From contig NZ_CP047654.1 of NCBI RefSeq assembly GCF_030408915.1, positions 1,736,001 to 1,800,000 on the forward strand: a DNA stretch of 64,000 nucleotides, written 5' to 3'. Below are positions 53,862 to 63,261 of the stretch, piece by piece. Position numbers and translations under genes: made by a program. This DNA is from Corynebacterium guangdongense (GTDB lineage: Bacteria; Actinomycetota; Actinomycetes; Mycobacteriales; Mycobacteriaceae). Within the stretch, counting starts at the first letter, position 1. Each line of letters begins with the position of its first letter. Under the pieces are notes generated by a model that did no database searches, was not told the DNA's origin, and saw only the letters and a program-made list of their open reading frames with translations.

Positions 53862-55202
53862 CTAGTCAGCGCGTTTTTCCGCCGGCCGCCCGGTGCGCCG
53901 GACGGCCTGGCGCAGTCGGGTCGAGAGGTTGTCGTACTCGGTGACGCGATACAGGCCGAGCCAGCGGTCGAGCAGGCTCGCGACGATGCCGAACGCGATG
54001 ACCGCGGCCGCCGCGCCGAAACCGGACGCGTAGGCGGCGACCCCGACGATGGCACCGAACGCGACCGAGCCGACGCCGGTGCCCGAATCGTAGAAGATGT
54101 TCCACACCGCCGAGGCCTCCGAGACCTTCGAGCGCGGCAGCCGGTGGAACATCGTCAGCAGGGCCTCGTTCTGGACCGCGCCGAAGCCGCCGCCGAACAT
54201 GAGCGCCGCCGGCACCAGCAGCCACACGGACCACCCGTAGTACAGGATGGCCGCCATCAGGGCCATGCCCAGCAGCGCCAGCAGCTGGAACGGAATGATC
54301 AGGCGCCCCGGCTCACCGGAGCGGTCGGCGGCCAGACCGACGAGATAGCGGAAGACCATGGCGGCCCCGCCCGTCACCGAGAGGACCAGTCCGCCGATAA
54401 CGGCACCGGTGACGGGGTCGGCCTCCCGAATCGCCGTCGGCAGGAAGGAGGAGACCAGACCGTAGCCCATGGAGATCGTCATCAGCGACAGCGCCGGGAC
54501 CAACACCAGCTTCCACATGGCCACCCGGCGATGCTCGCCCGCGTCCGCGGAGGAGGCCGACACCGGTGCGGCCTTGATCGCGGGGATCCGCAGGCACATG
54601 ACGGCGGCGACCAGCGCGACGACCGCAGCCGTGAGGTAGACGGGCTCGTAGCCGAAGGCGTCGGCGACGGCCAGGCCGATGGGCAGGGCGATCATCTGCG
54701 AGAGACCGATGAACACGCCCAGGGTGCCGGTCCCCTTGCCCAACAGCTTCAGCGGGAGCAGCTCGGCGATCAGGGCGGACTCGGCCACGGTGATCGCGCC
54801 GAACCCGATGCCGCGCAGCGCGCTGAACAGGAGGACGATCCAGGCCTCGGTACCCAGCAGGTGCCCCAGGGCCGGGACGCCGAGCATGAAGGCGGCCAGG
54901 ACCATCACCGGGCGGTAGCCGACGACCCGCAGGAGCCACGGCGTGCTGATCTGGGTGATCACCGTCGCTGCCATGAAGGCGCCGGTGGTGGCGCCGGCCA
55001 GTGCCGCCGTGCCGCCGGAGTCGATGACGGCCATCGGCACCACTGGCAGCAGCAGCGACCAGGCGCCGAAAGCGGCGGCGACGGCGACCATCGTCGCCAG
55101 AAAGCCGGGTGCCTTCCAGATGCTGTCGATGGTGCCGCCACGCTGTGCGGGAGCCGGGGTCGGTCTAGTCAAATCATTCTGACTGGCCTCGGCGTTGCTC
55201 AC
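53862..55202 (-). CDS. MFS family efflux transporter
   Basis: A major facilitator of 446 residues with 12 hydrophobic segments. The first helix begins APGFLATMVAVAAAFGAWS; a cytoplasmic RxxxxR-type loop (LRVVGYRPVMVL) fits the family. The substrate is unknown. It lies in the his operon between hisH and a small membrane gene, as an MFS gene does in C. glutamicum, so it may be ancestral here. The GTG start overlaps the upstream stop by one base. Confidence 0.85.
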   Translation of the reverse strand: MSNAEASQNDLTRPTPAPAQRGGTIDSIWKAPGFLATMVAVAAAFGAWSLLLPVVPMAVIDSGGTAALAGATTGAFMAATVITQISTPWLLRVVGYRPVMVLAAFMLGVPALGHLLGTEAWIVLLFSALRGIGFGAITVAESALIAELLPLKLLGKGTGTLGVFIGLSQMIALPIGLAVADAFGYEPVYLTAAVVALVAAVMCLRIPAIKAAPVSASSADAGEHRRVAMWKLVLVPALSLMTISMGYGLVSSFLPTAIREADPVTGAVIGGLVLSVTGGAAMVFRYLVGLAADRSGEPGRLIIPFQLLALLGMALMAAILYYGWSVWLLVPAALMFGGGFGAVQNEALLTMFHRLPRSKVSEASAVWNIFYDSGTGVGSVAFGAIVGVAAYASGFGAAAAVIAFGIVASLLDRWLGLYRVTEYDNLSTRLRQAVRRTGRPAEKRAD

Positions 55203-55375
55203 TAACCCACTACTCCTAACAAGACAAGTACGGCACCGACCACGGCCACTCCGGCGAGAACCATCATGACCAGTGTCGCTGCCTTGGAACCGTTCTGGTA
55301 TGCCGAGATTACGCCCCCGACCAGGAGACCGGCAACCAGGAACAGGCCCATGACCATCCAGTAGGAGCCGTCCAT
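55202..55375 (-). CDS. Small membrane protein in his operon
   Basis: 57 residues, two helices (YWMVMGLFLVAGLLVGGVIS and AATLVMMVLAGVAVVGAVLV). It starts at the ATG at 55375, just downstream of hisB, and its stop codon overlaps the MFS start. No family was recognised. Confidence 0.6.
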   Translation of the reverse strand: MDGSYWMVMGLFLVAGLLVGGVISAYQNGSKAATLVMMVLAGVAVVGAVLVLLGVVG

Positions 55376-55379
55376 GGGG

Positions 55380-55982
55380 TTAGAGCGCTCCCTTGGTGGA
55401 GGGAACACCGCTCACCCGCGGATCTGCCTCCGTGGCCTCGCGCAGCGCCCGGGCGACAGCCTTGTACTCGGCCTCGGTGATGTGGTGCGGGTCGCGACCG
55501 TAGTGCACGTTGATGTGCAGGGTGATGCGGGAGTTGTAGGCCAGGGTCTCAAAGAAGTGGCGGTTGATGACGGTGGCGTAGTGGCCGCCGATGACCTGCC
55601 AGTCCATGTTCTCCGGCTCGCCGTTCATGACGAAGTAGGGGCGGTTCGAGATGTCCAGGACGGCCTCGACGAGGGTCTCGTCCATCGGCAACTGGCGCTG
55701 GCCGAAGCGGCGGATGCCCTTCTTGTCGCCGAAGGCGTCGAGAAGCGCCTCGCCCAGGACGATGGCGGTGTCCTCGACGGTATGGTGCGCGTCGATCTCG
55801 GTGTCGCCCTGGGCCTTGACCGTCAGGTCGAAGGCGCCGTGGGTGCCGAAGGCGTTGAGCATGTGGTCGAAGAACGGCAGGCCGGTGTCGACGTCGACCT
55901 GTCCGGTGCCGTCGAGGTTGATCTCGACCTGGATGTCCGACTCGCTGGTGGTGCGGGTGGACCGTCCGATGCGATCACTCAT
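55380..55982 (-). CDS. hisB: Imidazoleglycerol-phosphate dehydratase
   Basis: A manganese enzyme of 200 residues, the monofunctional form. Metal-binding motifs are [22 protein letters not shown] and [20 protein letters not shown]. It lies 21 bases downstream of hisC, in the order hisD-hisC-hisB. Confidence 0.96.
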   Translation of the reverse strand: MSDRIGRSTRTTSESDIQVEINLDGTGQVDVDTGLPFFDHMLNAFGTHGAFDLTVKAQGDTEIDAHHTVEDTAIVLGEALLDAFGDKKGIRRFGQRQLPMDETLVEAVLDISNRPYFVMNGEPENMDWQVIGGHYATVINRHFFETLAYNSRITLHINVHYGRDPHHITEAEYKAVARALREATEADPRVSGVPSTKGAL

Positions 55983-56003
55983 GAAGGAGCAGCTCCTGAT
56001 TGT

Positions 56004-57137
56004 CTAGAGGTTGAGGGCCTTGACTTCCGCCGCCGCGGCGAGGAAGGCGTCGTTTTCGACGGGCAGACCGATGGTGGTGCGCAGGTGGCCGGCGACGCCG
56101 ACGTCACGGATGAGCACGTCGCGCTCGAGGAAAGCCTCCCACGCGGCGTGCTGGTCCCGGAAATCCCCGAAAAAGATGAAGTTGGACTCGCTGGGCACCC
56201 GGCTGTAGCCAAGCTCGTCGAGGCGGGCGGCGACGCGTTCGCGCTCCTCGGAGAGCTTCTGCACCGTGGCCAGGGTGTCCTCGCTGTGGCGCAGGGCGAC
56301 GATGGCCGCCGCCTGGCTGAGCATGGACAGGTGGTACGGCAGACGCACCAGCATGACGGCCTCGATGAAGGCGGGGGCCGCGACGAAGTAGCCCAGCCGT
56401 CCGCCCGCGAAGTCGAAGGCCTTGCTCATCGTTCGGGAGACGACCAGCTTGGCAGGGTATTTCTCCAGCAGGGTCACGGCCGAGGGGGACGGGGAAAACT
56501 CCGCGTAGGCCTCGTCGACGATGACGATGCCCTCGGTCGCGGCGATGATCTTCTCGATGTCCGCCAGCGAGGTGACGTCGCCGGTCGGGTTGTTCGGGGT
56601 GGTCACGAAAATGACGTCCGGGGCGTGCTCGGCGATGGCCGCCAACGCGGCGTCCGTGTCGATGCGGAAATCCGCCCCGCGCGGGCAGTTGATGAACTCC
56701 GTCTGCGTGCCGGCCGACAGGATCGGGTGCATCGAGTAGGAGGGCTGGAAGCCGAGCGCCGTGCGGCCCGGGCCGCCGAATGCCTGGAGCAGCTGCTGCA
56801 GCACCTCGTTGGAGCCGTTGGCCGCCCACAGGTTGTCCCTGGTCACCGTGACGCCGGTCTGGCGGGTCACATAGTCGGCCAGCGCCTCGCGCAGCTCGAC
56901 GCTGTCGCGCTCCGGGTAGCGGTTGAGCTCGGGGGCGAGCTTGGCGACGGTCGCCACGAGATCATCGATCAGCTCCTGCGAGGGAGAGTACGGGTTCTCG
57001 TTGGTGTTGAGCTGGTTGGCGACCTCCAGCTGGGGGGCGCCGTAGGCGGACTTGCCGCGCAGCTCCTCGCGCAGCGGGAGGCTGTCCAGAGAGGTTCCGA
57101 CCGCTGCGGTGCCGTCTGCGAACTCGGGGGTCGTCAC
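56004..57137 (-). CDS. hisC: Histidinol-phosphate aminotransferase
   Basis: A class I/II PLP aminotransferase of 377 residues. NTNENPYSP, the [11 protein letters not shown] segment and [17 protein letters not shown] with the PLP lysine are visible. Two bases separate it from the hisD stop. Confidence 0.96.
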   Translation of the reverse strand: MTTPEFADGTAAVGTSLDSLPLREELRGKSAYGAPQLEVANQLNTNENPYSPSQELIDDLVATVAKLAPELNRYPERDSVELREALADYVTRQTGVTVTRDNLWAANGSNEVLQQLLQAFGGPGRTALGFQPSYSMHPILSAGTQTEFINCPRGADFRIDTDAALAAIAEHAPDVIFVTTPNNPTGDVTSLADIEKIIAATEGIVIVDEAYAEFSPSPSAVTLLEKYPAKLVVSRTMSKAFDFAGGRLGYFVAAPAFIEAVMLVRLPYHLSMLSQAAAIVALRHSEDTLATVQKLSEERERVAARLDELGYSRVPSESNFIFFGDFRDQHAAWEAFLERDVLIRDVGVAGHLRTTIGLPVENDAFLAAAAEVKALNL

Positions 57138-57139
57138 TA

Positions 57140-58468
57140 TCAGTTGTCCTTCTCGGTGGGCAGTGATTCGAAACGGGCGCGGATGGCCTCGCCGTGGGCC
57201 GGGAGGGCCTCGGCGTCGGCCAGCGCGATGACGTGCGGGGCGATCTCCTTGAGGGCGACCTCGTCGTACTCGATCAGGTTAACTTCCCGCAGGAAGGTGT
57301 GCGTCGACAGCCCCGAGCTGAAGGCCGCGGTGCCGGAGGTCGGCAGAACGTGGTTCGAGCCGGCGGCGTAGTCGCCCAGCGGGACCGGCGAGTAGTTGCC
57401 CACGAAGATGGCGCCGGCGTGACGGATGCGCTCGGCGACCTCGCGGGCGCTCCGGGTGTGGATCTCGAGGTGCTCCGCGGCGTAGGCGTCGGCGACGGCG
57501 ATGCCAGCCTCCATGTCGTCGACCAGGACGATGCCGGACTGCTGACCGGTCAGCGCCTCCTTGACGCGCTCGGCGTTGAGGGTGACGGTGTAGCGCTCGT
57601 CGATCTCCCTGTCCACGGCGCGGGCGAATTCCTCGCTGTCGGTGATGAGCACGGAGGCGGCGAGCTGGTCGTGCTCCGCCTGGGAGATGAGGTCGTAGGC
57701 GACCATGACGGCGTCGGCGGTGTCGTCGGCGAGCACGGCGATCTCGGAGGGGCCCGCCTCGGCGTCGATCCCCACGACACCGTTGACCAGGCGCTTGGCG
57801 GCGGTGACGAAGATGTTGCCCGGGCCGGTGATGATGTCGACCGGCTCCAGGTCTTCCGCGTCGTCGCCGTAGGCCATCAGCGCGACGGCCTGGGCGCCGC
57901 CGACCGCCCAGACCTCCTCGACGCCGAGCAGGTGGCAGGCGGCCAGAATCGTCGGATGCGGCTGGCCGGCGAACTCCGCCTGCGGCGGGGTCGCCACCAG
58001 GAGGCTGCCGACGCCGGCCTCCTGCGCCGGGATGACGTTCATCAGGACGCTGGAGGGGTACACGGCCTGGCCGCCCGGGACGTAGAGACCGACGCGGTCG
58101 ATCGGGATGTGCACCTCGGTGACCGTCGCCCCCTGCCCCAGCGTGGTGGTGTGCGGGGTCGGCTTCTGCTCCGCGTGGACCTTGCGGATGCGGGCGATCG
58201 ACTCCCTCAGCGCGTCAATGACCTCCGCGTCGAGCGTGTCGACCGCGGCGGCGATGACCTCCCGAGGGACGCGCACGGCCTCCGGACGGACGTGATCGAA
58301 CTTCTCGCCGTAATCGAGGGCCGCGGCGGCGCCGCCCTCACGGACCGCCTCCACGATGGGGGCGACGGTGGGGATGACGGCGTTGACGTCAGTGCCACCG
58401 CGGGGCAGAACGCGCCGCAACTCCGACTTCGAGGGAGCGTGACCGCGCAGATCAATGGTGGTGAGCAT
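57140..58468 (-). CDS. hisD: Histidinol dehydrogenase
   Basis: A zinc enzyme of 442 residues giving histidine from histidinol. Motifs: [41 protein letters not shown] and the catalytic region AEHLEIHTR with [11 protein letters not shown]. The ATG at 58468 ([14 protein letters not shown]) gives the family length; the frame extends upstream without support. A TAGAAT -10 box (minus strand, plus 58518-58523) lies about 50 bases upstream. The first gene of the his operon. Confidence 0.96.
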   Translation of the reverse strand: MLTTIDLRGHAPSKSELRRVLPRGGTDVNAVIPTVAPIVEAVREGGAAAALDYGEKFDHVRPEAVRVPREVIAAAVDTLDAEVIDALRESIARIRKVHAEQKPTPHTTTLGQGATVTEVHIPIDRVGLYVPGGQAVYPSSVLMNVIPAQEAGVGSLLVATPPQAEFAGQPHPTILAACHLLGVEEVWAVGGAQAVALMAYGDDAEDLEPVDIITGPGNIFVTAAKRLVNGVVGIDAEAGPSEIAVLADDTADAVMVAYDLISQAEHDQLAASVLITDSEEFARAVDREIDERYTVTLNAERVKEALTGQQSGIVLVDDMEAGIAVADAYAAEHLEIHTRSAREVAERIRHAGAIFVGNYSPVPLGDYAAGSNHVLPTSGTAAFSSGLSTHTFLREVNLIEYDEVALKEIAPHVIALADAEALPAHGEAIRARFESLPTEKDN

Positions 58469-58625
58469 GCTGACTGTGCCTCCGGATACGTACCGACGGA
58501 TAAAAGGACTAGACCCCATTCTATCGCCCCCGCCCGGTGGGCCACATCTCGGTGTCCTGCCGGCGGATCCGCGGCGTGCCCCTACACTCGGAACAGAAGC
58601 TTCACCCTGGAGGAGGTCACCGGCA

Positions 58626-59756
58626 ATGGGACGACGTTCAAGCACCACGCCGTCGGGCGACGATCCGAGCCGTCCGGTCACGCTCCCCCGCGTCGCCGTC
58701 GCACTCAGCGCCCTCGGCCTGCACTGCCTCTACGGGGAGGACCGGCTGGTCGTCCCCTGGAACGACCACATCCTCGTCGTCCGCCGGCTGATGCCCACCC
58801 GCCCCTCGGAGCCGGCGACGCTGAGGTTCGACATGGTGCTGCGCCAGCGCCTGGAGATGGCGGACATGCCGAAGGTCGCCGAGGTCCTCAACGCCTGGAA
58901 CCAGGAACGCCTGGACCCCACCGTGACGATGGCGCTGCAGGGCGACGTCCTGAACACCCACGTGCAGTTCCGGGCCCATTCCGCCGTCATCATCGACCTG
59001 GGGCTGAGCGACGAACAGCTGGCCACCGCCGTGGAGCTGGGCGTGGACACCAGCGTGCTGCTCACCAGGGAGATGATCAGCCAATTCCCGCAGCTGGCGA
59101 CCGAGGACAGCCAGGTGGCCACGGAAATACGCAACCGCCAGGACCACGACGCGGTACGTGGCGTGCTGGACGGGCTGCCGCGACCCGACGAAGGCCTCCC
59201 CGCCCCCATCAGCGCCGAGGAGGCGGCGTCCCGGGCCGCCCACCCCTCGGGACAGTCCCGGGCCCGGACGGCGGCGGCCACGCGCCAGGAGTTCCTGGAG
59301 GCTGGGGTCGGCGCGTCGCCGAGGGAGGTCGTCGTCGAGCATGTCCAGGCGTCGCTGACGGCGGCCGGCATCGAGAAGCAGCAGGTCGTGGACGACCTGG
59401 TGCTCGCCTGGATCAACGGGGTGCTCTTCGCGTTCTACCTCGACAACGGGCCGAGCCTGCTCATCCGCGCCTTCTGGGAGGTGGAGGCGGACCCGAACGC
59501 GGACCGCTTCCGGCTTTTCCTGGTGTGCAACGACTTCAACGCCAAGTCGAGCCTGGTCAAGTCCTTCACCCAGAAGGACCGGGACGGACTGCAGGTGCGG
59601 ATGGAATTCACCGTCAACCTCTCCGCCGGACAGAATGCGGCGCAGCTCAAGCACCTGGTCACGGTGGGGATGGGTCAGGTCATGGCCGCGGTGGACGTGA
59701 TCAGCACGGAGGCCTCCGGGGAGACCGCCGTCGAGTGGCCGGGCCAGGACGGCTAG
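58626..59756 (+). CDS. YbjN domain-containing protein
   Basis: A 376-residue cytoplasmic protein with two YbjN/type III chaperone-like domains: residues ~15-150 ([28 protein letters not shown]) and ~235-370 ([29 protein letters not shown]). A polar linker with [16 protein letters not shown] sequence joins them. Function unknown. A TACACT -10 box (58583-58588) and GGAGGAGG support the ATG at 58626. Divergent from hisD, convergent with the next lipoprotein (four-base overlap). Confidence 0.75.
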   Translation: MGRRSSTTPSGDDPSRPVTLPRVAVALSALGLHCLYGEDRLVVPWNDHILVVRRLMPTRPSEPATLRFDMVLRQRLEMADMPKVAEVLNAWNQERLDPTVTMALQGDVLNTHVQFRAHSAVIIDLGLSDEQLATAVELGVDTSVLLTREMISQFPQLATEDSQVATEIRNRQDHDAVRGVLDGLPRPDEGLPAPISAEEAASRAAHPSGQSRARTAAATRQEFLEAGVGASPREVVVEHVQASLTAAGIEKQQVVDDLVLAWINGVLFAFYLDNGPSLLIRAFWEVEADPNADRFRLFLVCNDFNAKSSLVKSFTQKDRDGLQVRMEFTVNLSAGQNAAQLKHLVTVGMGQVMAAVDVISTEASGETAVEWPGQDG

Positions 59757-60535
59757 CCGCAGACCTTCCAGGTTCCGCCTTCGTTGGCGAAAGTGAGGGT
59801 CTGATCGCCGGCCTGCCCGTCCGTCGTGGAGTTGACCTGGGCGGTGGCCTGGTCACCGTCGACGTTGATGCTCCGGATGCTGTTGAGTGTCGGCGCCGGC
59901 GGCGCCGGCTGGTTGACCAGCTGCTCGCGCACGACCGGGCCGACGTTCGGATCCTCCATGAGCGCGAAGACGTCCATACCCTGCATTTCCGGAAGCTCCT
60001 GCGCCATCATCGCCTTGGCCTCCTGCTGGGAGGCCTGCAGTGCGGGGGCGCAGGTGGAGCGCTGGGTGTGGTCCCAGAGGGTTGCCATGTTCGCGTAGTG
60101 GGCGCTGTCGAACTGGTTGCGCACCGCTGACTCCACCTCGGCGGCCGCGGCCGGGTCACCGGTGGTTCCCTCGGCTCGGACATCCGGCGCGGTGTCACTG
60201 AGTGCGACGGAGGTGCCGGATGGGGCGCTCTTCGCGCCCGGAGCCGGCTTCTCCCCTGCCGGCGACTTGTCCTTGGTGCCGGCCGCCTCTTCGTCACCGG
60301 CCGTTTCCTTGTCGTCGGCCGCAGACGCCTCCGACTCCGCCGACGACTCCGAAGACGCGGCAGTCTCGGACTTCTCCGACGCCGGGGCCGCCGTGGTGCT
60401 CGTGACGGTGGACCCGTCAGCGGTGGTGTCCCCCTCGCTGTCCGCACTGGCGCCGCAGGCCACCAGGCTCAGCGACAGCGGGGCGCCGACCAGCAGGGCG
60501 ACGAGAGACTTCTTGGTTCGGTTAACAGACAACAC
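59753..60535 (-). CDS. Putative lipoprotein
   Basis: A 260-residue lipoprotein with signal peptide and lipobox LVAC (KKSLVALLVGAPLSLSLVAC). A long low-complexity Ser/Ala/Glu/Asp linker (~120 residues) leads to a C-terminal domain with Cys in STCAPAL and at WKVCG, probably a disulfide, and a helix-beta NTF2-like feel (INVDGDQATAQV). It is related in plan to the lipoprotein at 63262. The GTG at 60535 with AGGAG eight bases upstream is the start. Confidence 0.78.
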   Translation of the reverse strand: MLSVNRTKKSLVALLVGAPLSLSLVACGASADSEGDTTADGSTVTSTTAAPASEKSETAASSESSAESEASAADDKETAGDEEAAGTKDKSPAGEKPAPGAKSAPSGTSVALSDTAPDVRAEGTTGDPAAAAEVESAVRNQFDSAHYANMATLWDHTQRSTCAPALQASQQEAKAMMAQELPEMQGMDVFALMEDPNVGPVVREQLVNQPAPPAPTLNSIRSINVDGDQATAQVNSTTDGQAGDQTLTFANEGGTWKVCG

Positions 60536-60674
60536 CGGCGGAACTCCTGATTGTTCAAGCGATTGAGTCCGGCCAGCATAACAAGGAACGAAGCGGTGCG
60601 CTGCTCGTTCGGCGGCAAATTGGGTACCCCGGAAATCGTGGCGACACCCCCGGGAGGGTGCCGGCCGGGCGGGA

Positions 60675-60914
60675 CTACCTGCCGATGCGGAAGTCGCCGA
60701 CCCTGGCGAGCACGTCATTCAGCGCATCGACGTCGGGGGTGACGGTGTCCTTGTGCTTGATGATCACCCGGGCCTGCTCCTCGGTGATCTCGAAGGTCGC
60801 CTGACCCAACCCCTGCTCCGCGAAGACGTCGTACAGCGCCTGGAGCGCCTTCTTGACGTCGGCGTCGGTGGCGACGCCGGTGACTGGGTAGGTGGTGGAG
60901 GTGATGTGAGCCAT
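60675..60914 (-). CDS. HMA-fold-like protein lacking the metal cysteines
   Basis: A 79-residue protein with the strand-helix rhythm of heavy-metal-associated domains (YPVTGVATDADVKKALQAL, then FEITEEQARVIIKHKD, then DVLARVGDFRI). The CxxC metal site is replaced by ATDAD, so copper binding of the usual kind is excluded. The start is MAHITSTTYPVTG. It is downstream of the cytochrome b/molybdopterin gene on the same strand, 19 bases from it. Confidence 0.65.
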   Translation of the reverse strand: MAHITSTTYPVTGVATDADVKKALQALYDVFAEQGLGQATFEITEEQARVIIKHKDTVTPDVDALNDVLARVGDFRIGR

Positions 60915-60933
60915 GTCGGTCAATGTAGCACCC

Positions 60934-62466
60934 TTAAATACGACCGTTGAACGCCTGCAGGGCCGAGTCCTCGCGGGTTCCGCCACGCCCGTCGCCGTAA
61001 TCCGCGTAATCGTGGATCCAGGCGATCCGGGAGACCCATTTGACCGCCTTGTAGCCGTGGTTGGATTCGACCCGCAGCCGGGCCGGGGCTCCGAGGTGAT
61101 TGTCAATGGGCGCGCCGTTGCGTTCGTAGGCGAGAATCGAATCGTCCTCCTCGGCGGTGGCCGCGTCGATGACCGCGTAGAAGGGCTCGCGCGGGCGGTT
61201 GTCGTACATCTTCTGCGCCAGCCCGTAGGACTCGATCATGAGGAAGTTGGCGCCCTCCGGGCGCTCCCCGAGCAACGGCATGAGGTCGCGCAGGCGCACC
61301 CCCGTCCACCGGGACGTGGCCGACCAGCCCTGCATGCAGGTGTGGGTGGCGATGTAGGAGGTCTGCGCCAGCGTCCTGATCTGCTCGAGGGTGACGACCC
61401 TGGAGCGTTGGTTGATGTCGTCACCGAGGGTGATCTCGTAGTCCTCATAGTCGTTGTCGCGCTGCTGGACCCAGTACGCGGACTCATCCTCCGTGGGAGG
61501 CAGGCCGTTGGTCCAGTGGAACTCGGAGATGTCGGCGTCGGTGAAAGAGTTCTGCCTAGCGCTGCGCGGGCGCATCCAGTTGAGGAAGATCTTGCGGCCG
61601 ATCTCGGAGATACCGGCGGTGACGCGCTGCGCGCGGGCGCGGTCGGCCAGGGACCAGTAGGACAGGCCAATCCAGAAGAGGATCACCACAACGACGGTGG
61701 CGACGATGGTGGTGAAGGCCTGCGCGACGTACGCCGGGTCATACTCCGCGCCAAAGGCCATGTGCATCCAGTTGTGCGGGCCATGGACGAAGAAGACCAG
61801 ACCGACGTGAACGACGATGAAAGCGCTCATCAGAACCATGCCGATGAAGTGCAACGAACGGGCACCCTGGTGGCCGCCCCAGAGTTTGACGTACCACGTG
61901 TAGCGGGAACGCACGGCCGGGGACATGGCGACGCCGGTCAGCATCATGAACGGGGCGAGAATGAAAATGACGAAAGTGTAGGCGAGCATCTGCAGCGCGT
62001 CGTAGGGCGAGAAATGCTCGATGGACGGGACATCCAGAGAAAGGTAGATCAGGGCCGACTCCCACGCCTGCGGGAAAACGTCCCAGGAGGTGGGGATGAT
62101 GCGGCGCCACAGCCCGGTGGCGAAAAGGAGGGTGACGTAGACGATGCCGTTGAGCACCCAGAGCATGACCGACACCCCGTGCCAGTGACGGCCCAAGCCG
62201 ATGTTCTCGCGACCGGGCAGGGACCAGATCGGTGAGACGGACTTCTCGTCCATCAGCGAGGTGTAGACGCCCTCCTCCTTGGGCAGCTTGCGCTGGGTGA
62301 AACGCAGCCATTCCGTGCCCGGGGCACAGTCATTGCGCCACCACAACCGAGGCAGAGAGGACAGCATCTCCACGCCGGAACGCAGGAGCATACCGATGAG
62401 AATGAAGTTGATCAGGTGCGATGCTCGCAACCAGAGGGGAAAGTCGGGGTTTGCCACGAGGTCCAT
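60934..62466 (-). CDS. Cytochrome b-molybdopterin (sulfite oxidase-like) fusion protein
   Basis: A 510-residue fusion. The N-terminal ~290 residues have about five transmembrane helices of the cytochrome b561/formate dehydrogenase gamma type with candidate haem histidines (ASHLINF, HWHGVSV, SLHFIGM, VVHVGLVFFVHG). The C-terminal ~220 residues are a molybdopterin oxidoreductase fold with the Mo ligand Cys in THTCMQGWSATSRWTG. It is like a MsrP/MsrQ pair in one chain. No Tat signal is present, so the side of the membrane on which the Mo domain lies is unclear. Substrate unknown. Confidence 0.82.
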   Translation of the reverse strand: MDLVANPDFPLWLRASHLINFILIGMLLRSGVEMLSSLPRLWWRNDCAPGTEWLRFTQRKLPKEEGVYTSLMDEKSVSPIWSLPGRENIGLGRHWHGVSVMLWVLNGIVYVTLLFATGLWRRIIPTSWDVFPQAWESALIYLSLDVPSIEHFSPYDALQMLAYTFVIFILAPFMMLTGVAMSPAVRSRYTWYVKLWGGHQGARSLHFIGMVLMSAFIVVHVGLVFFVHGPHNWMHMAFGAEYDPAYVAQAFTTIVATVVVVILFWIGLSYWSLADRARAQRVTAGISEIGRKIFLNWMRPRSARQNSFTDADISEFHWTNGLPPTEDESAYWVQQRDNDYEDYEITLGDDINQRSRVVTLEQIRTLAQTSYIATHTCMQGWSATSRWTGVRLRDLMPLLGERPEGANFLMIESYGLAQKMYDNRPREPFYAVIDAATAEEDDSILAYERNGAPIDNHLGAPARLRVESNHGYKAVKWVSRIAWIHDYADYGDGRGGTREDSALQAFNGRI

Positions 62467-62668
62467 GGGGGAGATCCTTTTCTCACGCGAACTCAGGAGT
62501 TTTCTCTTGAGCCGCTTGAACGACTACCCATCAACTGCCGCAGCGGCTCGCATTCCCTATTATTACTGCTATTTCCGTACTTATTACTGCAATAGGACAG
62601 AAGACACAGCTCCCGCCTCCACAGTTACCCCATTCAGTGGTGCCCCGCACGATATGGCGAGACGCGCC
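62467..62668 (-). promoter_or_regulatory. Upstream region of the oxidoreductase gene with direct repeats
   Basis: An AT-rich island (62556-62600) in otherwise GC-rich DNA. TTATTACTGC occurs twice, at 62560-62569 and 62581-62590, exactly 21 bases apart (two helical turns), which looks like a regulator site. The DNA between 62467 and 62550 contains nothing further I can name. Confidence 0.45.
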
Positions 62669-63217
62669 TCACCCCTCCTGGCGAACGCTCAGCGCCAGAC
62701 ACAGCCAGTAGGACAACGCCGCCAGGAAAGGGGACGCCAGCCACGCGATCCCGGGGTTGAATCTGGGCATCAGCATGACCTCCTCGCCGGGAGCGAGATC
62801 ATCGGGATTGACCACCGTCGAGTGCAGGGCCGTTCCCACCAGGTCCCCCACCGCCAGGAAGGAGCCCGCCCCCGCGAGCACGACAACCAGCAGCCACAGC
62901 AGCATGCGCAGCCCCCGGGCCCCGGGGTTCAGCACGTAGGCGAACACGCCGAAAATCGCTCCCACCACTGCGGTGGTCAGCGCAAAGGTGATGAACGAGG
63001 AGAACTCGGCGCTGCTGGTGGGATCCAGCGAGACCGCCCCCTCCTCCAGATGCGTGCCGCGGATTGGCGGACGCAGCGCACCCCAGATAGCGCCGAGCGC
63101 GGAGTAGACCAGCAGGGAGACGGCAAGCAACCCCGCACCGGTGCCGACGCCCCGGGGGACGGGGCCGGAGCGGCGGTACGGGGTTGCGGACGTCGAACTG
63201 GTGGCGGTGCCTGTCAT
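62669..63217 (-). CDS. DUF2567-type membrane protein
   Basis: A 182-residue membrane protein with four helices: GAGLLAVSLLVYSALGAIWG, FITFALTTAVVGAIFGVFAY, MLLWLLVVVLAGAGSFLAVG and AWLASPFLAALSYWLCLAL. An extracellular loop follows helix one (PPIRGTHLEEGAVSLDP). It fits the actinobacterial DUF2567 family. Function unknown. The start ATG is at 63217. Confidence 0.72.
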   Translation of the reverse strand: MTGTATSSTSATPYRRSGPVPRGVGTGAGLLAVSLLVYSALGAIWGALRPPIRGTHLEEGAVSLDPTSSAEFSSFITFALTTAVVGAIFGVFAYVLNPGARGLRMLLWLLVVVLAGAGSFLAVGDLVGTALHSTVVNPDDLAPGEEVMLMPRFNPGIAWLASPFLAALSYWLCLALSVRQEG

Positions 63218-63261
63218 GAGCACTCAGGCTACACGGCACGCCCGCAGCGGCCGGAGGGTGA

